This document shows, piece by piece, positions 27,154 through 35,806 of a stretch of 64,000 nt of DNA. The notes under the pieces are model-generated. The model saw only the letters and a program-made list of their open reading frames with translations, was not told where the DNA came from and made no database searches. The DNA is from Gammaproteobacteria bacterium (GTDB taxonomy: Bacteria; Pseudomonadota; Gammaproteobacteria; Pseudomonadales; Pseudohongiellaceae). Positions within the stretch are counted from its first letter, which is position 1. Each line of letters opens with the position of its first letter. A program made the translations under genes and the position numbers. The stretch is from assembly GCA_030654835.1 (NCBI GenBank), contig JAURWS010000029.1, forward strand, positions 25,705 to 89,704. The letters run 5' to 3'.

Positions 27154-28929
27154 ATGATTTTAAATCGCAAAACGCTTGTCACTGCAATCGCTGCGGCGAG
27201 TCTCGGATTCTCTGCTCTGTCGGTACAAGCCGCAGAACCAACTCTCACTGCAGCGACTGCCAGCGGCGGCGCCACTACCGCTACCTTTACCGGCGGGGCA
27301 ACCATCAATAGTGGTTCCAGCTACAGCGGATCAGTCGCCAGCAGTGCCGGAGTCGATGTCACCGGCACCATAAACGTCGCAGCAGCCGATGTCGGCAAGA
27401 CCGGCGCACTGATTGCTCTGGTGCAAATACCCGGAGTGGGCGCCTTCAAGATGGTCTCTGGCGGACTCTTCCTGCCTTGGAACGGTCAAGTCAGCGGGCT
27501 CTCCCCGTTTGCCGTCAAGAAGCTCTCCGCCCAGGAACACATCACGGTGATGGACGATCTGATCGGCGCCGACTCCAATCTGGCAGGCCTGGACTTCCAG
27601 GTTTATTTTGGCTACTACACCGCCAGCAACATCAATACCCTGGCATACACCAGCACCCCAGTGAGCTTCTCGATTGCAGCCACTCCTGCTGCCGGCTGCC
27701 CGACCAATACCAGAGCCTCTACTGGCGCCGCACATGACGGCAAGCCGGTTTGCATCCTCTCCGGCAGACTCACCAGCAACACCCACCTGAACGCAAACAA
27801 CGTCTACCTGCTGGACGGCGCCGTATTTGTCGGCGGCGACAACACCACCCCGGCAACGCTGACCATTGATGCAGGCACCAAGGTCATCAGCCCGGTAGGA
27901 CTGAACTTCCTGGTCGTCAGCCGCGGCTCCAAGATCATGGCGAACGGCAGCGCAGCAGCGCCCATCACCTTCACTTACGACGATGAAGCCAATGCCACTG
28001 CGAGCACTACTGGCCGCTGGGGCGGCCTGATCATCAACGGCAACGCACCGGTCAATGGCTGCGCCACCGGTACGCCAGTGTGCGAACTGGAAGGTGAGGG
28101 TTCAACCGGCAAATACGGCGGCAACAATGCCGCAGACAGCAGCGGTGTGTTGAACTACGTCGTTGTCAAATACCCCGGCCAGAACATTACCCCGACCAAC
28201 GAGCTGAACGGCATTGCCTTCCAGGGCGTGGGCAGCGGCACAGTAGTCGATTACGTACAGGTACACGGCAGCTCCGATGACGGCGTCGAGTTCTTCGGCG
28301 GCTCCGTGAATGCCAAGCACATGATCCTGACCAGCAACGAAGACGACTCGTTCGACTGGACCTTCGGTTGGAACGGCAAGGTGCAGCACGCTGTGCTCAA
28401 GCAACGCACTGGCAACGGCGACCGTGGCATCGAAGCGGACAACAATGAATTCGCCTTCGATTCACTGCCCCGCTCCAAGCCGACGCTGGCCAACTTCACT
28501 TTCATCGGCAAAGGTTCTGGTGGACGTGGTATGGAACTGCGCCGTGGCACCGGCGCCAACATTTACAACACCGTGGTGACTGGTTTCGATACCTACTGCC
28601 TGGATATCAACGATAGCGCCACGTTCCTGAATGGCGGTTCGAGCGCCACCGCGCTGACAGGACAGCTGACCATGACCAACACGCGCCTCGCGTGCGCCAA
28701 CAACTTCTCTGAATCAAGCACCGATCCATGGGCGATTTCTGCCTGGTTCAATGGCCAGGCAGGCAACAGCACTGGCGCTGTCGACCTCTCAGGAGTTGTC
28801 AACGGCCCGACCGTGAATGCGTTGACAGCTGCCACGCTGAGCGACAGCTTCTTCGATAACGTGACACACATTGGCGCGGTAAAGGATGCCGCCACCAACT
28901 GGACGTCCGGCTGGATGTTCGGTAACTGA
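27154..28929 (+). CDS. Pho-controlled secreted protein, probable right-handed beta-helix
   Basis: The product has 591 residues. The signal peptide MILNRKTLVTAIAAASLGFS is cleaved probably after VQAA. I chose ATG 27154 because AGGAG precedes it; an upstream frame extends 11 codons. The central and C-terminal parts alternate short hydrophobic and Asn/Gly-rich turns (GLNFLVVSRGSKIMANG, GRWGGLIINGNAPVNG, GVLNYVVVKYPGQNI, GTVVDYVQVHGSSDDG, HMILTSNEDDSFDW), the pattern of a parallel beta-helix. Cysteine pairs lie at about residues 190/205 (TAAGCPTNT and PVCILSG) and 300/308. No catalytic site is recognised. A five-half-site Pho promoter precedes it, a terminator follows, and a TonB-dependent receptor comes next. 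I infer a role in binding or processing an extracellular phosphorus source; it is not tested. Confidence 0.8.
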   Translation: MILNRKTLVTAIAAASLGFSALSVQAAEPTLTAATASGGATTATFTGGATINSGSSYSGSVASSAGVDVTGTINVAAADVGKTGALIALVQIPGVGAFKMVSGGLFLPWNGQVSGLSPFAVKKLSAQEHITVMDDLIGADSNLAGLDFQVYFGYYTASNINTLAYTSTPVSFSIAATPAAGCPTNTRASTGAAHDGKPVCILSGRLTSNTHLNANNVYLLDGAVFVGGDNTTPATLTIDAGTKVISPVGLNFLVVSRGSKIMANGSAAAPITFTYDDEANATASTTGRWGGLIINGNAPVNGCATGTPVCELEGEGSTGKYGGNNAADSSGVLNYVVVKYPGQNITPTNELNGIAFQGVGSGTVVDYVQVHGSSDDGVEFFGGSVNAKHMILTSNEDDSFDWTFGWNGKVQHAVLKQRTGNGDRGIEADNNEFAFDSLPRSKPTLANFTFIGKGSGGRGMELRRGTGANIYNTVVTGFDTYCLDINDSATFLNGGSSATALTGQLTMTNTRLACANNFSESSTDPWAISAWFNGQAGNSTGAVDLSGVVNGPTVNALTAATLSDSFFDNVTHIGAVKDAATNWTSGWMFGN

Positions 28930-28956
28930 TTCAGCACTTGAATCAGGGGTAAAGAA

Positions 28957-28984
28957 GGGGGCCACTGCGCCCCCTTTTTCTTTT
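28957..28984 (+). terminator. Intrinsic terminator after the secreted protein
   Basis: A 6-bp GC stem GGGGGC and GCCCCC with a 6-nt loop is followed by TTTTTCTTTT. It ends 28 nt or more downstream of the stop and separates the secreted protein from the receptor promoter, so the two genes have independent transcripts. Confidence 0.9.
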
Positions 28985-29037
28985 CACTGAAATATAAATT
29001 CCACAATACTGAAACAATATCGCCCCAATTCACCACT

Positions 29038-29071
29038 CTGCAATATTTCTGTCATATCCCCTCATTACAAT
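29038..29071 (+). promoter_or_regulatory. PhoB-type promoter of the TonB-dependent receptor
   Basis: A Pho box with half-sites CTGCAAT (29038) and CTGTCAT (29049), 11 nt apart, is followed after exactly 10 nt by a -10 TACAAT (29066-29071, 5 of 6 to consensus). Transcription would begin near 29078, leaving a leader of about 37 nt before the ATG at 29115. Confidence 0.78.
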
Positions 29072-29114
29072 TAGCGCAACTTCTGATTCAAACCAACTCT
29101 ACGGACATACCAAG

Positions 29115-31667
29115 ATGATCAAACGCGCACTTCCAGCAGCAATCGCAATTGCACTCGGCAACATGACAGTCGTGGCCCAGGAGTTGGATACCGCCCAGCT
29201 GTCTTCTCCCATTGTGGCAAGCACCTCGCAGATTGAGGAGATCGCAGTCATCGGCCGCTATGTTCCCGATGAGAAACGCAGCACATCGGCACTCTCCAGC
29301 GTGTTGAGCAATGAAGAATTTTCACGCTCAGGTGACACCAATATCGCGGAGGGTTTGAAGCGCGTGGCAGGCATCAGCCTCGTTGGCGGCAAGTATGTCT
29401 ACGTGCGCGGCCTCGGAGAGCGCTACTCCTCGGCACTCCTGAACGGCTCCAGCATGCCGAGCCCGGAACCACTCAACCGTGTCGTTCCACTCGATCTGTT
29501 TCCCAATGCGCTCATGGACAGTGTCGTCGTTCAGAAGACCTATTCTGCTCAATTTCCCAGTGAATTCGGCGGCGGCGTTCTGCAGATGAAGACCAAAACA
29601 AGCAGCGACGAATTCTTCTTCAACTTGAGCAGCTCTGTCGGCATGACCGATGGCGCGACCTTCGACAAGGGACGCAAAGCGCAATCCGGCGGCAAGGACT
29701 GGCTGGGTTATGATGACGGCGCTCGCGAAATTCCAGCGCTTCTGAAACAGGCCACCGCGAATGGCCAGCGCCTGCAGCGTCGCAATCCCTACCTGGACAC
29801 CGGCGGCTACACGACTGCAGAACTGGAGGCTATTGGTCAAAGCCTCAACACCGATTATGACATCAGCAGCAAGACCTTGCCCGTCGATGCAGGCGCGACC
29901 GTTTCGCTCGGAAATTTTCACGACATTGGTGAATATCGATTCAATTACCTGGCCGCAATCGACTACAAGAACAGCTGGGACAATCACGAAATAGAGCGCA
30001 ACTCCTACAAAGTCAGTGGTGTGGATGAACTGGTTCGCGAGAATGCCTTTACCTATTTCGGTACCGAGAACAACGTCGACATCAGCTCAATATTTTCGAC
30101 TGGTCTCGCGCTTTCCGACAATCACAATCTCAGCACCACCAGCATCGTCCTGCGACAGTCCGACAATATTGCCGGTGAGCAGATCGGCTACTTTGGCGAC
30201 GAGGGACTGGACAGCAAGATCACGGAGATCGAGTTCATCGAGCGCGAACTGATTTCAAACCAACTGCAGGGTGATCACTATTTTCCCGATGCGAACGAGC
30301 TGACCATCAACTGGCGCTACAATCGCTCCACGGCCGATCGCAATGCGCCGGACACACGTGAGTACCGCTACGACCTGATCGACGACGACTATCGCTTTAA
30401 CCTGCGCTCCGACGGCAACGTGCGCCGTTACAGCGAACTGAGTGATCTCAACACCGAATATGCCGTCGATTCCAGCATGGTGTTCTACGGCCCGCTGGAG
30501 TCCACCATCATGATGTCCGGCGGCTACGCGAAGCAGGACAGCGAGCGCGACTACGCAATTCGACGCTTCACGTTCTTCGAGCTGGGCGATGTGGTCAACC
30601 AGCCAGGGTTCCTCAATCAGCCACTCTCAAAGATACTCGCTCCGCAAAATATCAGCAGCGATGGTTTCGAGATGCGTGAAACAACACGCCCGACCGATGC
30701 CTACGACGCCATGCGGGCATTGGAGTCCTGGTACGCACAGGCAGAATTGAATTTTTCCGACCGCATTCAACTGCTGGCCGGCGTGCGGCAGGAAGACTAT
30801 CAGCAGAACGTCAGCACCTTTGACCTGTTCCGCCCGGACAACAAAGTAGGCGCAGAGCTGATCAGCAGCGATGTGCTGCCGGGGGTTACCGCCACCTATA
30901 TCCTGGACAATCATCAGTTCCGGATTGGTTACAGCGAAACGACGTCCCGTCCGGACTTCCGCGAACTCTCTCCGGCCGGCTTCACCAACCCCGTGACAGG
31001 CTACGAGATGGTCGGCAATCCCGATCTGCGCATCGCCCACATCAAGAACTACGACATGCGCTGGGAATGGTATTTCTCAGGCAGCGACAGCATGTCTGTA
31101 GGCCTGTTCATGAAAGACTTTGACTCGCCGATCGAGTCTGTCGTCCAGCCAGGCGCCAACAGTGCCCGCAGCTATGTCAATGCCGAGTCCGCCGAAAATC
31201 AGGGCATCGAGTTCGAGTTCCGCAAGCAGTTTGACTTCCTGGGCGAGCGCTGGGAAAACTTCTACGCCTCCAGCAACATCTCCTACATAGAGTCCGAGGT
31301 TACCATCGGTGCCGCCGGAAATAACATTGTGACCAATAGCTCACGCCCCCTGCAGGGGCAATCGGATTGGCTGTTCAATGGTCAACTGGGTTACGACGAC
31401 TTCAACGGTCTTACGGCGACGTTGCTGTACAACTACGTGGGCGCCCGCATCTATGAAGTGGGCATCCTGGGGGCACCGGACCTGATCGAGCAACCACGCG
31501 GCGAGCTGGATCTGGTCCTGATCAAGGAGTTTGGTGAACACTGGAAACTCAACATAAAGGCGCAGAATCTGTTTGATGAACGCAAGGAAATCACGCAGGG
31601 CGGACTGGTCGCAACCGGCTACTCTGAAGGGCGTACAGCGAGCCTGAAAATGGAGTATCGTTTCTGA
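29115..31667 (+). CDS. TonB-dependent outer membrane receptor under Pho control
   Basis: The product has 850 residues. After a signal peptide (MIKRALPAAIAIALGNMTVV) lies a TonB-box-like IEEIAVIGRYV. The plug domain follows (SALSSVLSNEEFSRSGDTNI, VAGISLVGGKYVYVRGLGER, NRVVPLDLFPNALMDSVVVQ). The rest is a 22-strand barrel ending in the typical aromatic residue (LKMEYRF). It lacks the long N-terminal extension of SusC- or FecA-type receptors. Such proteins import ligands too big or too scarce for porins, energised by TonB-ExbB-ExbD, which are not in this window. Pho control and the adjacent phoB suggest a phosphorus-containing ligand such as an organophosphate or polyphosphate; this is inference. 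The partner could be the secreted protein just upstream. Confidence 0.92.
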   Translation: MIKRALPAAIAIALGNMTVVAQELDTAQLSSPIVASTSQIEEIAVIGRYVPDEKRSTSALSSVLSNEEFSRSGDTNIAEGLKRVAGISLVGGKYVYVRGLGERYSSALLNGSSMPSPEPLNRVVPLDLFPNALMDSVVVQKTYSAQFPSEFGGGVLQMKTKTSSDEFFFNLSSSVGMTDGATFDKGRKAQSGGKDWLGYDDGAREIPALLKQATANGQRLQRRNPYLDTGGYTTAELEAIGQSLNTDYDISSKTLPVDAGATVSLGNFHDIGEYRFNYLAAIDYKNSWDNHEIERNSYKVSGVDELVRENAFTYFGTENNVDISSIFSTGLALSDNHNLSTTSIVLRQSDNIAGEQIGYFGDEGLDSKITEIEFIERELISNQLQGDHYFPDANELTINWRYNRSTADRNAPDTREYRYDLIDDDYRFNLRSDGNVRRYSELSDLNTEYAVDSSMVFYGPLESTIMMSGGYAKQDSERDYAIRRFTFFELGDVVNQPGFLNQPLSKILAPQNISSDGFEMRETTRPTDAYDAMRALESWYAQAELNFSDRIQLLAGVRQEDYQQNVSTFDLFRPDNKVGAELISSDVLPGVTATYILDNHQFRIGYSETTSRPDFRELSPAGFTNPVTGYEMVGNPDLRIAHIKNYDMRWEWYFSGSDSMSVGLFMKDFDSPIESVVQPGANSARSYVNAESAENQGIEFEFRKQFDFLGERWENFYASSNISYIESEVTIGAAGNNIVTNSSRPLQGQSDWLFNGQLGYDDFNGLTATLLYNYVGARIYEVGILGAPDLIEQPRGELDLVLIKEFGEHWKLNIKAQNLFDERKEITQGGLVATGYSEGRTASLKMEYRF

Positions 31668-31701
31668 TCTGGAGGCGGGCGAAAAAGCCTGTTACAAGCC
31701 A

Positions 31702-31735
31702 TTGTCACACGGTTGTAATATCAATGTTATCTAAT
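31702..31735 (+). promoter_or_regulatory. PhoB-type promoter of phoB
   Basis: Half-sites TTGTCAC (31702) and TTGTAAT (31713), with a third ATGTTAT (31724), recur every 11 nt. A -10 TCTAAT (31730-31735, 5 of 6) lies 10 nt after the second. The third half-site would overlap the -10, so it may tune autoregulation. The arrangement implies that phoB is induced by its own product. Confidence 0.72.
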
Positions 31736-31784
31736 AGTCTTGTAGAAATTACAATCAATTATATGCAAACAACAGTATGAGACC

Positions 31785-32495
31785 ATGACTGAACCCAAAA
31801 TTCTTATCGTTGATGACGAACCTGCAATCCGTGACATGATCGGTATTACGCTCGATCTGGCCGGCTTCAAGAGCACAGCGGCGGAAACGGCACAGCAGGC
31901 CTACGTGGACATAGTGGACAACCGCCCGGACCTGATACTGCTGGACTGGATGCTGCCCGGGGGCAGCGGCATAGAGCTCGCCAGACGCCTCAAACGCGAC
32001 GAGCTGACGGCCGATCTGCCCATCATCATGCTCACCGCCAAGACCAGCGAAGACAACAAGGTGCAGGGGTTGGACGTAGGGGTCGATGACTATGTCACCA
32101 AGCCCTTCTCGCCGCGCGAACTGGTAGCCCGCATCCGCGCTGTATTGCGCAGGACGACAGGCAATCAACAGGACAAGGTGCTGCGGGTGTTCGACCTGCA
32201 GCTGGACCCCTCCAGTCACCGCATCACGATCGAGGACAGATCGGTCGACATGGGCCCCACCGAGTTCAAACTATTGCGCTTCTTCATGACGCATCAGGAG
32301 AAAGTGTTCAGTCGCGATCACATTCAGGATCAGGTCTGGGGCAGCAATGTCTACCTGGAAGAGCGCACGGTCGATGTGCACATACGTCGACTGCGCAAGG
32401 CGTTAAGCTCGGTGGAGATGGCCAGCATCGACTACTCCAGCCTGGTACAGACGGTGCGGGGCGCGGGTTACCGATTCTCAGTCAAACCCTGCTGA
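31785..32495 (+). CDS. phoB: Phosphate regulon response regulator PhoB
   Basis: The product has 236 residues. The receiver has Asp residues at IVDDEPAIRDM, the phosphoacceptor Asp in DLILLDWMLPGGSGIEL, Thr in LPIIMLTAKTSEDNK, and Lys in DYVTKPFSPRELVARIRAVL. A winged-helix output follows (VDMGPTEFKLLRFFMTHQEK and YLEERTVDVHIRRLRKAL). It is phosphorylated by PhoR at low phosphate and binds the 11-nt-spaced half-sites described in this window. Gene order phoB-phoR (66-nt gap), and its own Pho box upstream, confirm the identity beyond the general OmpR family. Confidence 0.97.
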   Translation: MTEPKILIVDDEPAIRDMIGITLDLAGFKSTAAETAQQAYVDIVDNRPDLILLDWMLPGGSGIELARRLKRDELTADLPIIMLTAKTSEDNKVQGLDVGVDDYVTKPFSPRELVARIRAVLRRTTGNQQDKVLRVFDLQLDPSSHRITIEDRSVDMGPTEFKLLRFFMTHQEKVFSRDHIQDQVWGSNVYLEERTVDVHIRRLRKALSSVEMASIDYSSLVQTVRGAGYRFSVKPC

Positions 32496-32561
32496 CGTTT
32501 ATTTTACCGGCCTTATTCGTTATAGTGCCGCGCACTCGCCCTCACCTGAAGGATATGCGCT

Positions 32562-33872
32562 TTGCTACGTGATTGGCGCTCTGAATTGAACCGCTTTCTG
32601 ATCCTGATCGCAGTAGCCGCTGTGATCGGATTGCTGGCAGGCAAGCTGACACTGCTGCTTTTGCTGGCAGTTTCTGGCTACCTGACCCATACCTTCTATC
32701 AGCTGTATCGTCTCTATTCCTGGCTCTATCATCTTTCCGAAGCAACTCAGAGTGAGCTGCCAGAGGCCACCGGCATCTGGGGCAATATCTTCGATGGCAT
32801 CTACCGTCTGCAGCGCCGTGAACGCGATGCCGCGAACTATCTGAAGAACATCCTCAACAAGGCTCAGGAATCCTCTGCGGCGCTGGAAATGGCCGTGGTG
32901 ATGGTCAATCACAAGGGCAATCTCGAGTGGTGGAACCGGGCCGCCGAAAAACTGCTGGGCTTTCGCGCTGGCGACGACCGCCAGCAGCCTGTCACCAATC
33001 TACTGCGGGAGCCGCGCTTTTTTGAATACTTCGATGGCGGACGCTACAACGAACCGTTGAATCTCCCCTCACCGGTCAACAAGAATGTCGTGCTGGAGTT
33101 CCAGATCACCTTGTTTGGGGAAGGCGATCGACTGATGCTGGTGCGTGATATCACGCAGATGCACAAGCTGGAATTGATGCGCAAAGACTTTATCGGCAAT
33201 GTCTCCCACGAACTGCGGACTCCAATAACCGTGATCAACGGCTATCTGGAGGCGCTCCTGGATCACAAGGACAGTTTTCCGCCGCGCTGGGCCAAGCCGC
33301 TGGAGCAGATGTCCCAGCAGGGGCAGCGCATGGAGAATATCGTGCGCGACCTGCTGACACTGACACGCCTGGAAACCCAGTCGCTGCCAAAGCAGTTGGA
33401 CAGAGTCGATGTCGGTGGTCTGCTACGGGAAATCGGCAACGAAGCCGGACAGGTGTTCGCGGACAAGAGCCATGAATATGTCGTGGAACTGGACGGGCAG
33501 TATCTGCTGCAAGGTAGCCTGAGCGAGCTCTACAGCGCTGTCTCCAATCTGACCTTCAATGCGGCCAAGTACACCCCTGAACATGGCAAGATCACGCTCA
33601 AGGCAACCCTGGCGCCAAACGGCCTGGACATTGAGATTGCGGACAACGGGGTGGGAATCGAGGAGCAGCACATTCCCCGCCTGACCGAACGCTTCTACCG
33701 TGTCGACGAGAGTCGCTCGACGGAGACCGGTGGCACCGGTCTCGGACTCGCCATCGTCAAACATGTGCTGGTACGGCACGGAGCGAAACTGGAAATTCTC
33801 AGTCAGCCTGGCAAAGGCAGTCGCTTCATCTGTCACTTCTCTGCAGAGCGACTGCTGCCAGTTGACGCTTAG
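32562..33872 (+). CDS. phoR: Phosphate regulon sensor kinase PhoR
   Basis: The product has 436 residues. Two membrane helices lie at the N-terminus (LNRFLILIAVAAVIGLLAGK and LTLLLLLAVSGYLTHTFYQL), then a PAS domain (VVMVNHKGNLEWWNRAAEKL). The DHp domain has the phosphorylated His in FIGNVSHELRTPITVINGYL, and the ATPase has NLTFNAAKYTPE (N box), IADNGVGIEE (G1) and GGTGLGLAIVKH. The start is TTG at 32562 (MLRDWRSELN), with AAGGA 8 nt before it; no ATG fits. PhoR senses phosphate sufficiency through PstSCAB-PhoU and has no large periplasmic domain, as seen here. Its stop overlaps the porin gene's by 4 nt on the opposite strand. Confidence 0.96.
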   Translation: MLRDWRSELNRFLILIAVAAVIGLLAGKLTLLLLLAVSGYLTHTFYQLYRLYSWLYHLSEATQSELPEATGIWGNIFDGIYRLQRRERDAANYLKNILNKAQESSAALEMAVVMVNHKGNLEWWNRAAEKLLGFRAGDDRQQPVTNLLREPRFFEYFDGGRYNEPLNLPSPVNKNVVLEFQITLFGEGDRLMLVRDITQMHKLELMRKDFIGNVSHELRTPITVINGYLEALLDHKDSFPPRWAKPLEQMSQQGQRMENIVRDLLTLTRLETQSLPKQLDRVDVGGLLREIGNEAGQVFADKSHEYVVELDGQYLLQGSLSELYSAVSNLTFNAAKYTPEHGKITLKATLAPNGLDIEIADNGVGIEEQHIPRLTERFYRVDESRSTETGGTGLGLAIVKHVLVRHGAKLEILSQPGKGSRFICHFSAERLLPVDA

Positions 33873-34813
33873 AAGCGGTATTCGAACCCTACGCCAACCT
33901 GATCATTGTCGATCGCGTGATTGTCCGAACGTGTCAGGGTCATCAACCCAAACACCTTGGAATCGTCCGTAAGATTGTAGTCCACACCAAATGAGGTCTG
34001 ACGACCGCCATCTCTGCGCTGCTCGGAAATGCCGCTCTGGGCCTTCAGCACATATTTGTCCATGGTATATGCTGCGCTGATGAACACACCATGTTCGGTG
34101 CCACGTGTATTTTTGCTGTTCTCTGAACGCTCATAGAGCGCGCCCAACTGCAGATCGCCCATGCGATACTGAGTAACCAGACGCAGCACATCGTTGTCGT
34201 TCAGATTGTTGTCGGCGCTGACGCCGCCATAGAAACTACCCTGGGTATATGTCAGGCTTGCAGAAGTACTCTTGCTCAGACGATCTCGCAGACCATTCTT
34301 GCCATCCAGCAGCGCAGCATAGGAGAACACAAATCCGCCGATCTCCGGACTGATATAGTGCGCCACATCGTTCGGTCGATTCTCACCCACGACGAGCGTG
34401 CGAATGTCGCCATCCAGGTCGTTGAACAGATCGATACGATTCTGCAGTTGTTTGGTCGGTGTGTCGTTGCGACCCACCAGCAGTGTTCCGAATCCACCTT
34501 CAACGCCCAGGTACGAATTGCGTTGCGTGAGGGTTTTGTTGTCGAAAGGACGATTATCAGGATTCATCTGATATTCCGCCTGATAGATCACCTTCAGGCC
34601 CTCGGACACCGGCAGAGAGCCTTCCAGGCCGATACGCGACGCATTGCTGACAAACTCCGAATCTGAGCCACGTCCTTTGGGTTGATTATGGACAGCAGTA
34701 ACGTTGATGCGACCGTAAAAACTCGGCAGCAGGCTAGTGTCCTGGGCAAAGGCAGGGAGGCTACAGCTGAGGGCTGCGAGTGCGCAGAGGGGCAATGCTT
34801 TTGTCACATTCAT
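33869..34813 (-). CDS. Pho-controlled outer membrane porin (general porin family)
   Basis: The product has 314 residues. A signal peptide (MNVTKALPLCALAALSCSLP, cleaved near AFAQ) is followed by a 16-strand porin barrel with alternating residues (GRINVTAVHNQPKGRGSD, RIGLEGSLPVSEGLKVIYQ, RNSYLGVEGGFGTLLVGRND). It ends in GVGFEYRF with the C-terminal Phe needed for BAM assembly. GGAG lies 8 nt before the ATG at 34813. A Pho box lies about 110-140 nt upstream, so this is a functional analogue of PhoE or OprP, though it is not clearly homologous to either. The stop overlaps phoR by 4 nt in the convergent arrangement. Anion or phosphate selectivity is inferred from control only. Confidence 0.88.
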   Translation of the reverse strand: MNVTKALPLCALAALSCSLPAFAQDTSLLPSFYGRINVTAVHNQPKGRGSDSEFVSNASRIGLEGSLPVSEGLKVIYQAEYQMNPDNRPFDNKTLTQRNSYLGVEGGFGTLLVGRNDTPTKQLQNRIDLFNDLDGDIRTLVVGENRPNDVAHYISPEIGGFVFSYAALLDGKNGLRDRLSKSTSASLTYTQGSFYGGVSADNNLNDNDVLRLVTQYRMGDLQLGALYERSENSKNTRGTEHGVFISAAYTMDKYVLKAQSGISEQRRDGGRQTSFGVDYNLTDDSKVFGLMTLTRSDNHAIDNDQVGVGFEYRF

Positions 34814-34922
34814 TCTATACTCTCCGTTGTGAAGGGCCGCTGGTTCGCCCATCAGGACTTCCCATCAGTACCAATTGGCCTGCTATAACGAGCACCCGTG
34901 TGGTGCCGGTTTTGATGGAGAG

Positions 34923-34956
34923 AGCATATTACTCATTTGTGACAATTCAATGACAT
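34923..34956 (-). promoter_or_regulatory. PhoB-type promoter of the porin
   Basis: On the minus strand, half-sites ATGTCAT and TTGTCAC (box 34939-34956) are 11 nt apart and a -10 TATGCT (34923-34928, 4 of 6) lies 10 nt downstream. Another full CTGTCAC lies just upstream (34958-34964) but out of the 11-nt phase. Confidence 0.7.
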
Positions 34957-35023
34957 TGTGACAGTAATGAGAACTTTTTATTACAGAAGCGCCGTCCAAC
35001 TGACTGGCGCCCCGGAGTCGAGC

Positions 35024-35746
35024 TTATTCGCTCTTGACTTGTTCTTCGAGACCGGACAATCCCAGATGGCGAACGTCGGTGCCCTTGACCAGATAGATGA
35101 CGTGCTCGGCGATATTCTTCGCGTGATCGCCGACACGCTCCAGTGAGCGCAATGCCCACACAACATTGAGCACGCGCGTTATGCTGCGCGGGTCTTCGAT
35201 CATGTAAGTGATCATCTCACGCATCGCACTGCTGTATTCCATGTCGACGCTGACATCCTCTCTCGCCACAGCGAGCGCGGCATCGACGTCGTAACGGGCA
35301 AATGCATCCAGAGCCATATGCACCATCTTGCGCACGCGCTCCCCGATATGGCGTATTTCAACGTAACCTTTGGAGGAATCTCCCTGCTCCGTCAGCTCGA
35401 TGGCGAGTCTGGCGATCTTCGCCGATTCATCACCAATGCGTTCCAGATCGTTGACCGTCTTGATGATGGACAGCACCAGACGCAGATCGCTGGCCGCTGG
35501 CTGTCGACGCACCAGAATGCGGTTGCACTCTTCGTCAATCTTGACCTCCATGGCGTTGATGGAGGCGTCGTCCTCGCCTACCAGCTGCCCAAGACCGCTG
35601 TCGGCACTGATGATGGCTTCGATGGCATCGGTGAGTTGCTTCTCGACCATGCCGCCCATCTCCAGCATGTTGTTCTTGATCTCTTCAAGATCGGAATTGA
35701 ACTGCCTGGAGATGTGATGACTGTGGAGCGTTGCGTCTTGTTTCAT
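35024..35746 (-). CDS. phoU: Phosphate transport regulator PhoU
   Basis: The product has 240 residues. It links the Pst transporter to PhoR and represses the Pho regulon in high phosphate. The family pattern of two helical repeats is visible: HHISRQFNSDLEEIKNNMLE, DLRLVLSIIKTVNDLERIGD and LDAFARYDVDAALAVARED, ending with the second metal motif VVWALRSLERVGDHAKNIAE. The ExxxD motifs ERIGDE and ERVGDH are the two metal-cluster sites. AGGA lies about 8 nt before the ATG at 35746, chosen over one 24 nt upstream. It is last of pstC-pstA-pstB-phoU. Confidence 0.96.
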   Translation of the reverse strand: MKQDATLHSHHISRQFNSDLEEIKNNMLEMGGMVEKQLTDAIEAIISADSGLGQLVGEDDASINAMEVKIDEECNRILVRRQPAASDLRLVLSIIKTVNDLERIGDESAKIARLAIELTEQGDSSKGYVEIRHIGERVRKMVHMALDAFARYDVDAALAVAREDVSVDMEYSSAMREMITYMIEDPRSITRVLNVVWALRSLERVGDHAKNIAEHVIYLVKGTDVRHLGLSGLEEQVKSE

Positions 35747-35806
35747 AATCGGGTTCCTGCCTCGGAACAATCACTATATGGGAATGCCTGCGCGACTGTG
35801 TAAAAT

